Positions 1 through 7,872 of a DNA stretch of 64,000 bases are shown here, piece by piece; within the stretch, counting starts at the first letter, position 1, and each line of letters opens with the position of its first letter. The stretch is from Salinibacterium sp. SWN167 (GTDB taxonomy: Bacteria; Actinomycetota; Actinomycetes; Actinomycetales; Microbacteriaceae), in contig NZ_JADYWU010000001.1 in assembly GCF_015864665.1 (NCBI RefSeq), positions 124,001-188,000 on the forward strand. The letters are read 5' to 3'. Both the position numbers and the translations under genes were made by a program. The notes under the pieces were generated by a model. It saw only the letters and a list, made by a program, of their open reading frames with translations, was not told the DNA's origin and did no database searches.

Positions 1-1620
1 TCCTTCTCCGTTGCGGCTGATGTGCTTTCGTTCGGAAGCCCGTTACACTCTCAGATTCTCAAAGGTCTAGAAACTCCGGTTGACGGCAGCGACCTCTACG
101 CGCAACTCACCCGCCACGCTGCGGTGACCGTGGATAGTGGCCTCATCACCTACCAGGTTGCTTTCACGCACGACGGAGCTATCGGTTGGGGAACCATCCG
201 TTCCGCAAGCCTGGACGCCGGAGAACACACCTTCAACCTCAGTGACCCGTGGAAGTCGAGCAAAAACATCGGCACCGCAATTGTGGCCAACACGGAGTAC
301 GCGCTCGGCGACATCCTCGATGCTCTGAACGCTCAAGACAACGCGCTGGGCACTGCTTTCGGCATTCAGGCCGATCATGCTGCACAAGTCTCGAGCCTGA
401 CGTGGGGCACCACCGAGTACAGCTTCAGCCTCAAAGTAATTGCGGCTGCCCCCGCAATCTCTGGAACCGCGATGGTTGGGGAAACTCTTACGGCGCAGCC
501 GAAAGCTACCGTGTGGATGCCATCCACCGGCGTGACGTTCACGTACCAGTGGAAAGCGAACGGCACCGCAATTTCGGGAGCAACCGGCTCAACATACAAC
601 GTTGCGGCTGCGGAGCTCGGCAAGAAGATTACGGTCACTGTCACTGGTTCCCTCGCGGGCTACACCAGTGCGTCCGAGACTTCGCCGACAACGAGCTCAG
701 TAGTCAACGACCGCATCGTTGTTTCGCGCCTCTCTGGTGCCGACCGCTACGCGACTGCCGCTGAGATTGCTCAGGAGTGGGACAGCGCTTCCGTTGTCTA
801 CATTGCCACGGGCGCTGGTTTCGCGGACGCTCTCAGCGCGAGTTCTGCTGCTGCCTACAAGGATGCCCCGCTGCTGCTGACTGACCCCAAGTCACTGTCT
901 GCCGCGGCTAAAGCTGAACTGCTGCGATTGAAGCCGAGCAAGATCATCATTGTCGGAGGAAGCGGCGCCGTCTCGAACAGTGTGAAGGCGAGCCTTCAGT
1001 CGCTGTCGTTCAACCCGTCGGTGACTCGCATTGGCGGCGCTGACCGTTACGCAACATCGCGACTGTTGGCACAAGCAACGTTCCCGGCCTCAGCCGTGAC
1101 CACCGCTTATGTTGCCAACGGTAGCGACTTCCCGGATGCGCTCACAGCAACCCCTGCTGCCGCCAACCTTGGTGGTCCAGTCGTGCTGATTCCTGGCAAC
1201 GCAAGCAAAGTTGATGCGGCAACCGTAACGCTCTTGAAGTCTCTGGGAGTGACCTCGGTGAAGATCGCCGGCGGCAGTGGCGTTGTCTCTAGCGCCATCC
1301 TGACCAACCTGAAGACGAACTTCTCGACCGTCAAGCGCAACAGTGGTTCCGACCGCTACGCGACCGCGGTTGCGATCAATGCCAACGAGTTCTCTTCAGC
1401 GAGCACCGTCTATCTCGCTACAGGCTCCGGGTTTGCGGATGCTCTCGCCGGTGCCGCTCTCGCAGGATCACAAAAAGCTCCGCTCTTCATCACTCCATCG
1501 AATTGCGTGCCGCAGTCAGTCCTGACAGCGATCACCAATCTAGACAACCCGAAGGTAGTACTGCTCGGTGGCACGGGAGTGCTCACCTCGTCAGTGGCAA
1601 GCCTGACTGTCTGCAGCTAA
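1..1620 (+). CDS. Cell wall-binding repeat 2 surface protein (5' truncated by window edge)
   Basis: The reading frame is open to the first base, so the start and any signal peptide lie outside the window. The visible part is at least 532 residues. The middle holds an Ig-like segment that starts around 'AISGTAMVGETL' and contains 'FTYQWKANG', typical of bacterial surface Ig folds. The C-terminal 300 residues hold three copies of the cell wall-binding repeat 2 (PF04122). Each begins with a '(S)GADRYATA'-type motif and contains 'GFADALSA' and 'IVGGSGAVS'-type motifs. Proteins of this class are exported and attach non-covalently to the actinobacterial or clostridial cell wall. The passenger function upstream is not visible here. 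The gene ends in a strong hairpin terminator. Surface location is inferred from the family; the repeats are seen directly. Confidence 0.88.
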   Translation, partial: SFSVAADVLSFGSPLHSQILKGLETPVDGSDLYAQLTRHAAVTVDSGLITYQVAFTHDGAIGWGTIRSASLDAGEHTFNLSDPWKSSKNIGTAIVANTEYALGDILDALNAQDNALGTAFGIQADHAAQVSSLTWGTTEYSFSLKVIAAAPAISGTAMVGETLTAQPKATVWMPSTGVTFTYQWKANGTAISGATGSTYNVAAAELGKKITVTVTGSLAGYTSASETSPTTSSVVNDRIVVSRLSGADRYATAAEIAQEWDSASVVYIATGAGFADALSASSAAAYKDAPLLLTDPKSLSAAAKAELLRLKPSKIIIVGGSGAVSNSVKASLQSLSFNPSVTRIGGADRYATSRLLAQATFPASAVTTAYVANGSDFPDALTATPAAANLGGPVVLIPGNASKVDAATVTLLKSLGVTSVKIAGGSGVVSSAILTNLKTNFSTVKRNSGSDRYATAVAINANEFSSASTVYLATGSGFADALAGAALAGSQKAPLFITPSNCVPQSVLTAITNLDNPKVVLLGGTGVLTSSVASLTVCS

Positions 1621-1622
1621 CA

Positions 1623-1687
1623 CTGCACAAGCAGTAAAGGGAGTGTGGTCCGCACCAGTGCGGGACACACTCCTTTTGCTTGTGCAG
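1623..1687. terminator. Long bidirectional hairpin terminator
   Basis: An interrupted inverted repeat follows the surface-protein stop. The outer arms are CTGCACAAGCA (1623-1633) and TGCTTGTGCAG (1677-1687). The inner arms run from AAAGGGAGTGTGG to CACACTCCTTTT around a GTGCGG-type loop stem. The T-run on the + strand and A-run on the - strand fit termination of the surface-protein gene and of the convergent gene ending at 1695. Confidence 0.8.
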
Positions 1688-1694
1688 AGCGCGG

Positions 1695-2690
1695 TTAACC
1701 GAGCTGCCGCCACCGTCCTGTCTGTTCGTCTCGCATCCACGTCGCATCAGAACCCGCATGCGTCACGACATCGGTGAACCAGTAGGTTTCGTCGGGGTTC
1801 CACCCGGCAATGACACTCGCGAAGTCGTCGTCGAGCGGGATAGCGACTCCTGCGGCAGAAAGATAGGCGGCGAGAGTAAGGTGCATCGCGTCGAAATCGT
1901 TGGCGACCCGCGACCAGTCAGGCATCATCCATTTGCCGCTGCGGCCGGTGGCGCGGTACCAATCGTGGCGCCGGGTAGCGGTGATCTCGAGCGGGTACCT
2001 CCGGCAGAGTTCGGCCCACGACTCTGCGGCAACGATTTCGAACACGCGCGGAGTGCCTTCGTCGGTCAGCAAGCGAGTATCCGCCGGTTCTTCGTCAGAG
2101 CGATCTTCGACCAGCCAAAGACCGACCGGGCCCAGCCCTGGCAGCGCCCGCGTTGTCGCGGTGAGCCCGAACGGTGGCCGCGACCACCAACCACCCGAAT
2201 CATCAGCGGTGGGGCCTGTGGGGCGATCTCGAAAATTGACCACCCACTGTTGCGGCTCCATGGGGGCACTCCACCACTCGATCGTCGGCGACGTCACGAT
2301 GTGCTCCGCGACGCGCATCAATGAGCCGTCGAGACGGGTGTCCGCTAGAAGTTGGTCTGTGCCATCGGGCTCCTGCCAATAGCGTGCGCTGTCCACAGAA
2401 GCAGCGCAGGCTTCGAGGGCATCGGCAATACCGATCGAGGTCAGCGGGATCCTGTCGAGGGCATCGGCAATGTCCTCGACGCTTGGCTCGGGAAGCGGAT
2501 CAGGGAAGCCCCAGCCGAAGATAGCTCCCCCTTGCCCTCGTGCCTTCTCCAGATGATGGGCGGCATAGAAAAGAAGGTATCCGAGCGATGCCGCTGCCGG
2601 GATTACCCCCTCCGGATCGTGCTCGGCCACAGCAAGGCAGAGGCGGCGACCGCGCGGTCCCGACAGAAGCGTGCGAGCATCCAGAGGCAT
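1695..2690 (-). CDS. Conserved hypothetical protein, 331 aa
   Basis: I do not recognise a characterised family. The protein is soluble-looking, with no signal peptide or membrane segment. It is rich in Trp and acidic residues, with several 'WW' and 'WYRATGRSGKW' stretches. The second half contains 'AMHLTLAAYLSAAGVAIPLDDD' followed by 'IAGWNPDETYWFTDV', a pattern seen in uncharacterised actinobacterial proteins. It stands alone, convergent with the surface-protein gene and divergent from the small gene at 2949. The ATG at 2690 follows a weak purine-rich region. The open frame, high-GC third positions and uniform composition support a real gene. No function is proposed. Confidence 0.75.
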   Translation of the reverse strand: MPLDARTLLSGPRGRRLCLAVAEHDPEGVIPAAASLGYLLFYAAHHLEKARGQGGAIFGWGFPDPLPEPSVEDIADALDRIPLTSIGIADALEACAASVDSARYWQEPDGTDQLLADTRLDGSLMRVAEHIVTSPTIEWWSAPMEPQQWVVNFRDRPTGPTADDSGGWWSRPPFGLTATTRALPGLGPVGLWLVEDRSDEEPADTRLLTDEGTPRVFEIVAAESWAELCRRYPLEITATRRHDWYRATGRSGKWMMPDWSRVANDFDAMHLTLAAYLSAAGVAIPLDDDFASVIAGWNPDETYWFTDVVTHAGSDATWMRDEQTGRWRQLG

Positions 2691-2948
2691 GACGTCAGCC
2701 TAAATCTCGAAGCCCGCAGAATAAAGCTTTACTCGAGAACGAAATTCAAGGATTGACGGCGGGGTGTGGAGCCAAAGCCGTCGTCGACAACATGAGCGCG
2801 CGTGCCCGTCGCTGCGCGCCAACGTGAGCCTCACCGCTCAGCAGTTCTTCGGCAATGCGCCAGTGCCAACGAGGCCGCTGCGGAACGCGTGTGAAACACG
2901 GGGAACTACCCCCTTACGCTCGTCGAGACCCGTGGCTACGCTGAGGTT

Positions 2949-3260
2949 ATGAGCGAACATGAGCACACTAAAGACGAGGGCGAAGAATCTGGTCTGGACG
3001 GCTACGTCAGATTCATCGATTGGCTGAACCACAAACTGTTTCCCGTTCTGGGCATACCAGATGTGGGCCCCTACGACGCCGTGGTCTCGAAGGTTGCGGA
3101 CGCCGTGTGTCCCGTGTGTGGGCGGCCAATGTCAGAACATTACATCGACCACTCGACGCCGGAGACGCTTCTCGACTGCCCTGTTGAACACCTGCCGGAG
3201 CCCGTCGATAACTCGCCTCTGAACGAACTCGGAATGGATGTCCCTTCCACCGAGAGTTGA
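2949..3260 (+). CDS. Small acidic protein with zinc-ribbon-like cysteine motif, 103 aa
   Basis: A short acidic protein of unknown function. The centre reads 'AVCPVCGRPMSEHYIDH', with a CxxC pair and, about 20 residues on, a further Cys and His ('LLDCPVEHLPE'). Together these could bind one zinc ion. There is no signal peptide or membrane span. The gene ends one base before the stop of the convergent metal-transporter ATPase gene, so the two 3' ends abut. The ATG is preceded by a weak 'GAGGTT' purine stretch. It could be a small zinc-binding accessory or regulatory protein, and its position beside a metal importer makes that attractive but unproven. Confidence 0.68.
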   Translation: MSEHEHTKDEGEESGLDGYVRFIDWLNHKLFPVLGIPDVGPYDAVVSKVADAVCPVCGRPMSEHYIDHSTPETLLDCPVEHLPEPVDNSPLNELGMDVPSTES

Positions 3261-3261
3261 T

Positions 3262-4038
3262 TCATTTCGGGTGATCGGTGGTCCGATGAGGGTCATCGAT
3301 AAACCCGTGGGTCGTCTCATGCAGAGCACCGAGCCCATAAGCGACCTCTAGGTTGTGACGCGTCAGCACCTTTTCCGGCGGGCCGGAAGCAACAACACGA
3401 CCACTGACTAATAGCACGTGGTCGGCAGCGCGAGCTTCGTCCAAGTCATGGGTGGTGAGCACTACGGTCTGGCTGTTGTCTCGTTCGGCATGGATGATGC
3501 GATCAATCGTGCGGGCAGAGACCAGATCGAGTCCGGTGAGGGGCTCATCCAACAGCAGTAGGTCGTGGTCTTGAGCGATGCCCTGCGCCATATAAACCCG
3601 TTGCCGTTGGCCACCAGAAAGCTCGCCGAGGTGCCGGCGCTGAAGGTCGTTCACGTCGAGTTCGTTGATGGCCCAGTCGACTTTGGCTCGATCGGCGGGG
3701 GTGGATCGGCGCCACAGCCCGAGATTCGAATAACGGGCCATGGCCACGGTTTCTCGCACGGTGATGGGCGTTCCGGTGGGCATCGCGACCGTTTGCAGCA
3801 CGTAGCTCACTCGCCGACGGGCCGCGAGAGGCGTATCGCCGAGCACCTCGATGTCACCCTGCTTGGGTTTGATCAATCCGGCGAGCGCGTGCAGCACCGT
3901 GCTCTTGCCCGACCCGTTGGGGCCGATGACAGCGGTGACCTTGCCCGCGGGAATCTCAAACGAGGATGCCGCCAGAGCGGTGTAGGAACCGTAAGCGAGC
4001 ACAAGATCGCTCGCGCGCGCAGCGCAGGTTTCGCTCAT
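3262..4038 (-). CDS. Zinc/manganese ABC importer, ATP-binding subunit
   Basis: This 258-aa ATPase powers the metal importer encoded with the two genes upstream. The Walker A motif GPNGSGKST lies at about residues 39-47, followed by the signature 'LGELSGGQRQR', Walker B 'LLLLDEPLTGLD' and the H-loop 'LTTHDLDEA'. These are the normal order and spacing for the ZnuC/MntB-type family. The reading frame stays open far upstream through the permease gene. I chose the ATG at 4038 because it overlaps the permease stop as ATGA and begins the conserved region. The gene ends the operon lipoprotein-permease-ATPase. Which metal it carries cannot be read from the ATPase. Confidence 0.92.
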   Translation of the reverse strand: MSETCAARASDLVLAYGSYTALAASSFEIPAGKVTAVIGPNGSGKSTVLHALAGLIKPKQGDIEVLGDTPLAARRRVSYVLQTVAMPTGTPITVRETVAMARYSNLGLWRRSTPADRAKVDWAINELDVNDLQRRHLGELSGGQRQRVYMAQGIAQDHDLLLLDEPLTGLDLVSARTIDRIIHAERDNSQTVVLTTHDLDEARAADHVLLVSGRVVASGPPEKVLTRHNLEVAYGLGALHETTHGFIDDPHRTTDHPK

Positions 4039-4907
4039 CGTGCTACCTCCTCTGCAGTTGTGGCCGCGCGGACACTGCGGTGGAATCGGCGGCGCAGCAC
4101 TGTGATGGTGAGGGTGAGGAAGAAGAACACGACGGGCACGATCGCCATGGTGGCGGATCCGGCGGTTCCGAGGTGGTAGCTCAGGAGCAGTCCGAGCCAC
4201 ACGGAGACGACAGAAATTACTGCCGCGAACCCCATCATCATTGGAACGGTGCGGGCGATGAGCGCTGCTGTGGCCGGTGGTCCGACGAGCAGCCCCAAGA
4301 CCAGCAGTGTGCCCACGGATTGGTAGCTTCCGATCACCGCAGCAGCGATGAGCGCCAAGAGGAGGGAGTGGGTGCGCCCGGGGTTCATGCCCAGGCTTTC
4401 GGCCTTGTTGCGATCGAACGAGAGGGCGAGCAAAGGCCGGTAGAGCACGACCGACAACGCGACAACCACGACGGCAAGGATCGCTTGAGCAAGCAGGTCG
4501 CTCCACGCCACACCCAAGGCATCGCCGAACAGGATGCTCGTGAGAGTGCCCGAGTAGGCATCGCTCTTAGAAATGATGACGACACCCAGCCCGAGCATTC
4601 CGACGAAGAGTAGTCCAATTCCGGTGTCTTCTTGCAGCGCCGTTTGCCGGTGCACCAGTTCGATTCCGGCCACCATCACGACGGCGGCGATGACTGCGCC
4701 CAGCACTGGGCTGAAGTCGAACACCACGGCCGCTGCGATTCCGGGAACAATGCCGTGAACGAAAGCGTCACCGAAAAAGCTCATTCCGCGAAGCACAAGC
4801 CACGTTCCGACAACGGACGACATGAGGCCCGCGATGATCCCGCCCAGCAGGGCACGCTGCTGGAAACCTAGCGCAAAGGGATCGATAAACCAGTCGAGGG
4901 TCATCAC
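4035..4907 (-). CDS. Zinc/manganese ABC importer, membrane permease (ABC-3 family)
   Basis: A 290-aa polytopic membrane protein with about eight hydrophobic segments, matching the ZnuB/MntC/TroC type ABC-3 permeases in length and motif order ('GSWLVLRGMSFFGDAFVHG'-like start, then 'LLVLGLLVGPPATA'). It forms the transmembrane channel for the metal released by the lipoprotein encoded just upstream. The start is GTG at 4907, directly after the lipoprotein stop at 4908; an ATG three bases later is an alternative. Its stop overlaps the ATPase start. No Zur or DtxR/MntR box was found in front of the operon, so the metal is uncertain. Confidence 0.92.
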   Translation of the reverse strand: MMTLDWFIDPFALGFQQRALLGGIIAGLMSSVVGTWLVLRGMSFFGDAFVHGIVPGIAAAVVFDFSPVLGAVIAAVVMVAGIELVHRQTALQEDTGIGLLFVGMLGLGVVIISKSDAYSGTLTSILFGDALGVAWSDLLAQAILAVVVVALSVVLYRPLLALSFDRNKAESLGMNPGRTHSLLLALIAAAVIGSYQSVGTLLVLGLLVGPPATAALIARTVPMMMGFAAVISVVSVWLGLLLSYHLGTAGSATMAIVPVVFFFLTLTITVLRRRFHRSVRAATTAEEVAR

Positions 4908-5834
4908 TCAGCCCAGTGCATCCGCGATCAGCTGAGCATTGGTAGTCATCATGTCGGGATAGCTTTCAGCGCCAGAACCCGCTGAGCCAACGCTGCCGAC
5001 ATACAGCGCCACCACCTCGATAGAGGTGCCAGCCTCGGCCGCAATGGTATCGACGAGCGCACTCGAGAGAGCAACGTTGGAGAAGATCGCTGGCACGTTT
5101 TTCTCTTGGATCACTTCGACCAAGTCAGCCAGTTCTTGCGAGGACGCTTCCGCTAGCGTCGAACCGCCGGGAACGATAACGCCAGCGATCTCAAAGTCAT
5201 AAGCGTCCGCAAAATAGCCGAACGCTTCATGGTCGGTCACGAGCACTCGCCTCTCCGCAGGAATCACCGAAAGGATGTCGCGCACCTGCTGATCGGTCGC
5301 CTCAAGAGCATCATGCGCCTCGCCGCCGCATTCAGCGTAGGCGTCGTCGCCGGTCACTTCGGCGAGCTTGTCGCCCACCAGAGTCGCCACCGTCGCCATT
5401 CGGGAAACGTCATTCCAAAAGTGTGGGTCCAGCGAACCGGCGGTATCTGAGTCTGAGCTGCTCTGCTCTCCGAAAGGAAGCGGATCGATGAGGGGCGCAA
5501 CTTCCATCACTTCAGCCCCTTCACCCTCGGCACTGGCGATGGCATCCGTTAGTCCGCCTTCGAGGTCGAGGCCATTCACCACCACCAGTTGAGCCGTCGC
5601 CATGTGTGCAACTTGCTCAGACGACGCGGAGAAGTCATGGGGGTCAACGCCGACCGGCATCAGAGTTTCTGTTGTTCCGCCGGCACACTCGGTGATATCT
5701 CCCACCACGCTGCCCAAGATAGTGGTGGTCGCGACGACGACAGGGTCGCCGCCGTCGGAAGCGGCAGTGGTGCATCCCGCGAGAGCAAGGCACGTCACCA
5801 CCGCAATGCTGGAAGCTACCGTGGCCACGCGCAC
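4908..5834 (-). CDS. Zinc/manganese-binding lipoprotein (cluster A-I solute-binding protein)
   Basis: The 308-aa extracytoplasmic metal receptor of the importer. An N-terminal signal ends in the lipobox LAGC with the lipidated Cys at residue 21. The A-I family metal ligands are visible: His in 'DPHDFSAS', His in 'DPHFWNDVS', the 'VTDHEAFGYFADAYDF' block, and a C-terminal 'YPDMMTTNAQ' carrying the Asp ligand. The His-rich loop typical of zinc-specific ZnuA is absent, which leaves manganese possible. GTG at 5834 is chosen because a GAGGCGGGG Shine-Dalgarno sequence lies just upstream. This is the first gene of a three-gene operon, divergent from pfkB. Confidence 0.9.
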   Translation of the reverse strand: MRVATVASSIAVVTCLALAGCTTAASDGGDPVVVATTTILGSVVGDITECAGGTTETLMPVGVDPHDFSASSEQVAHMATAQLVVVNGLDLEGGLTDAIASAEGEGAEVMEVAPLIDPLPFGEQSSSDSDTAGSLDPHFWNDVSRMATVATLVGDKLAEVTGDDAYAECGGEAHDALEATDQQVRDILSVIPAERRVLVTDHEAFGYFADAYDFEIAGVIVPGGSTLAEASSQELADLVEVIQEKNVPAIFSNVALSSALVDTIAAEAGTSIEVVALYVGSVGSAGSGAESYPDMMTTNAQLIADALG

Positions 5835-5986
5835 AATCCCCGCCTCTGTTCGAATGAGCGAAACAGTGCCGCTCCGGGATGATCTCAGCCGGAGCCTTCA
5901 CCACCATCAAGTCTACTCGCGGATGTTTCCTCACTGCCTGTTATCCGCCTCCCCACCGACAGTGACGACGACCTAAAGTGGAGACC

Positions 5987-6961
5987 ATGTCATCCGTTAC
6001 TCCCCCGCTGTCACCCCGCGCGCGTCCCATCGTGACCCTGACGGTCAACCCTGCGCTCGACATCAGCACGTCGACTCCACGGGTAATCAAGGATCACAAG
6101 ATGCGCTGTGGCCCCAGCCGCATCGACCCCGGCGGAGGCGGCGTGAATGTGGCGCGCACCATCCACAAACTCGGCGGGGACGCCCTTGCCATCTACGCGG
6201 CCGGTGGCCTCACGGGAGCCACCTACCAACAATTGCTCGAGACAGAAGGCGTGCCCAGCCTCGCCGTGCCCATTGCCGGCACAACTCGGGAGAGCTTCAC
6301 CGTTGACGAAAACGATTCGGGCCAACAGTTTCGGTTCGTGCTGCAGGGCCCAGAGTTTTGCGAAGCCGAGTGGCAACGCTGCCTTGCAACGCTAGAAGCA
6401 GCGATCATTCCCGGTGGCTATGTTGTGGCCAGCGGCAGTCTGCCGCCCGGAGTACCGACAGATTTTTATGCGCAAGTGGCACGATTGGCGCACCAGAAGG
6501 GTGCACGCTCGATCATCGACACCTCTGGCGAAGCGCTCACCGATGCCCTCGCCGAAGGTGTCTACCTGGTGAAGCCGAGCCTCCGCGAACTCAGCGAACT
6601 CGTGGGCCGAGAGCTCACCACCGAACAGAGTCAAGTGGATGCCGCCGCCGAGCTTGTCGCTCGCGGCTCCGCCCAACTCGTTGCTTTGACTCTTGGCGAG
6701 GCCGGCGCCGTGCTCGCCTCCGCCTCCGGCGTCATCCGGCTACCAGTGCCCACGGTGCGGGTGCAGAGTGCTGTCGGTGCTGGTGATGCATTTCTGGGAG
6801 CGTTTGTGTGGCGACTGTCACAGGGACAAGATCCCGAACGTGCATTCCGTTCTGCTGTCGCTGCGGGCAGCGCAACGGCAGCGACTCCGGCGACCGAGAT
6901 GTGTGCCCTTAAGGAAGTAGAAGCTCTCGAACTAGTGCTTCCGGAGGCCACACGCTATTAG
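5987..6961 (+). CDS. pfkB: 6-phosphofructokinase, PfkB (ribokinase) family
   Basis: Phosphorylates fructose 6-phosphate (or fructose 1-phosphate) with ATP in the cytosol. The 324-aa sequence follows the Escherichia coli PfkB pattern closely: 'VNPALDIS' start, 'GGGGVNVAR' substrate-binding motif, 'ASGSLPPGVP', 'VKPSLRELSELV', and the catalytic 'VGAGDAFLGAF' near residue 265. These PfkB-like features favour fructose 6-phosphate over the FruK reaction, but the specificity is inferred. I chose the ATG at 5987 because GGAG lies just before it; a GTG at 5978 is possible. A class I aldolase follows after 23 bases, so the pair encodes two successive glycolytic steps. A PfkA-type enzyme is also encoded at 54278. 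Confidence 0.88.
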   Translation: MSSVTPPLSPRARPIVTLTVNPALDISTSTPRVIKDHKMRCGPSRIDPGGGGVNVARTIHKLGGDALAIYAAGGLTGATYQQLLETEGVPSLAVPIAGTTRESFTVDENDSGQQFRFVLQGPEFCEAEWQRCLATLEAAIIPGGYVVASGSLPPGVPTDFYAQVARLAHQKGARSIIDTSGEALTDALAEGVYLVKPSLRELSELVGRELTTEQSQVDAAAELVARGSAQLVALTLGEAGAVLASASGVIRLPVPTVRVQSAVGAGDAFLGAFVWRLSQGQDPERAFRSAVAAGSATAATPATEMCALKEVEALELVLPEATRY

Positions 6962-6984
6962 GCGAAACGAAGAGGAGCATAACC

Positions 6985-7872
6985 ATGAATGAATTGCAGT
7001 TCACCAAGATCAAGGACGCTGACGGCTTCATTGCGGCTCTCGATCAGAGCGGTGGCAGCACGCCGAAAGCCCTGAAGCTCTATGGCATTCAGGATGACTC
7101 CTACTCTGACGACGAGGAGATGTTCGATCTCGTCCATGCGATGCGCACACGCATCGTCACCAACGCCAGCTTCAACGGTGACCGCATCCTGGGCGCGATT
7201 TTGTTCGAGCAGACAATGGACCGTCAGATCGAGGGCCACCTCAGCGCCGATTACTTGTGGAACGTCAAGAACATCGTTCCCTTTCTCAAAGTAGATAAGG
7301 GCCTCCAGCGCGAGGTCGACGGAGCTCAGTTGATGAACCCGCTGCCCGGACTCGACGCGGTGCTGGCCCGCGCTCTCGATAACGGCATCTTCGGCACCAA
7401 AATGCGATCGCTGATCCTGCTTGGTAACGCGGCAGGCGTGCAGACAATCGTTGACCAACAATTCGAGATCAGCCGTCAGATTCTGGCGGCCGGTCTTGTG
7501 CCGATCATTGAGCCTGAGATCGACATCCATTCGCCAAGCAAGCATGAAGCCGAGCGGATGCTCAAGGCCTCGCTCCTCGAACAGCTCGACTCCCTCGGCG
7601 CAGACCAGTACGTCATGCTCAAGCTGACGCTTCCCGAAGTCGATGACTTTTACGCAAACCTCGTGGCCCACCCGAACGTGCTGCGAGTGCTCGCGCTCTC
7701 AGGCGGCTACAGCCGCGCAGAGGCCAACGCTCGCCTCTCCCGTCAGCACGGCGTAGTGGCGAGCTTTTCGCGGGCACTCACGGAGGGGCTCACTATTCAG
7801 CAGAGCGACGACGAGTTCACCGCGACTCTGGAGGAGTCGATCAAGAGCATCTTCGGGGCATCCGCCACCTAG
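6985..7872 (+). CDS. fda: Fructose-bisphosphate aldolase, class I
   Basis: Cleaves fructose 1,6-bisphosphate to the two triose phosphates, or runs in reverse, by a Schiff-base mechanism. The 295-aa protein matches the short bacterial class I aldolases of the Staphylococcus type over its full length: 'GFIAALDQSGGSTPKAL', 'ILGAILFEQTMDR', 'VPFLKVDKGL', 'LVPIIEPEIDI', and the Schiff-base lysine K213 in 'VMLKLTLP'. The AGAGGAG ribosome site sits well before the ATG. It is co-transcribed with pfkB. Its last bases overlap the end of the convergent ppsA gene, with no room for a separate terminator. Confidence 0.95.
   Translation: MNELQFTKIKDADGFIAALDQSGGSTPKALKLYGIQDDSYSDDEEMFDLVHAMRTRIVTNASFNGDRILGAILFEQTMDRQIEGHLSADYLWNVKNIVPFLKVDKGLQREVDGAQLMNPLPGLDAVLARALDNGIFGTKMRSLILLGNAAGVQTIVDQQFEISRQILAAGLVPIIEPEIDIHSPSKHEAERMLKASLLEQLDSLGADQYVMLKLTLPEVDDFYANLVAHPNVLRVLALSGGYSRAEANARLSRQHGVVASFSRALTEGLTIQQSDDEFTATLEESIKSIFGASAT

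Noticed and set aside
2691-2948. RNA gene in the gap between the 331-aa and 103-aa genes
   Set aside because: No tRNA fold, terminator or conserved RNA motif was recognised; the gap probably only holds two divergent promoters.
5835-5986. Zur, MntR or DtxR box in front of the metal importer
   Set aside because: No palindrome resembling the actinobacterial consensus sites was visible, so metal identity cannot be inferred from regulation.
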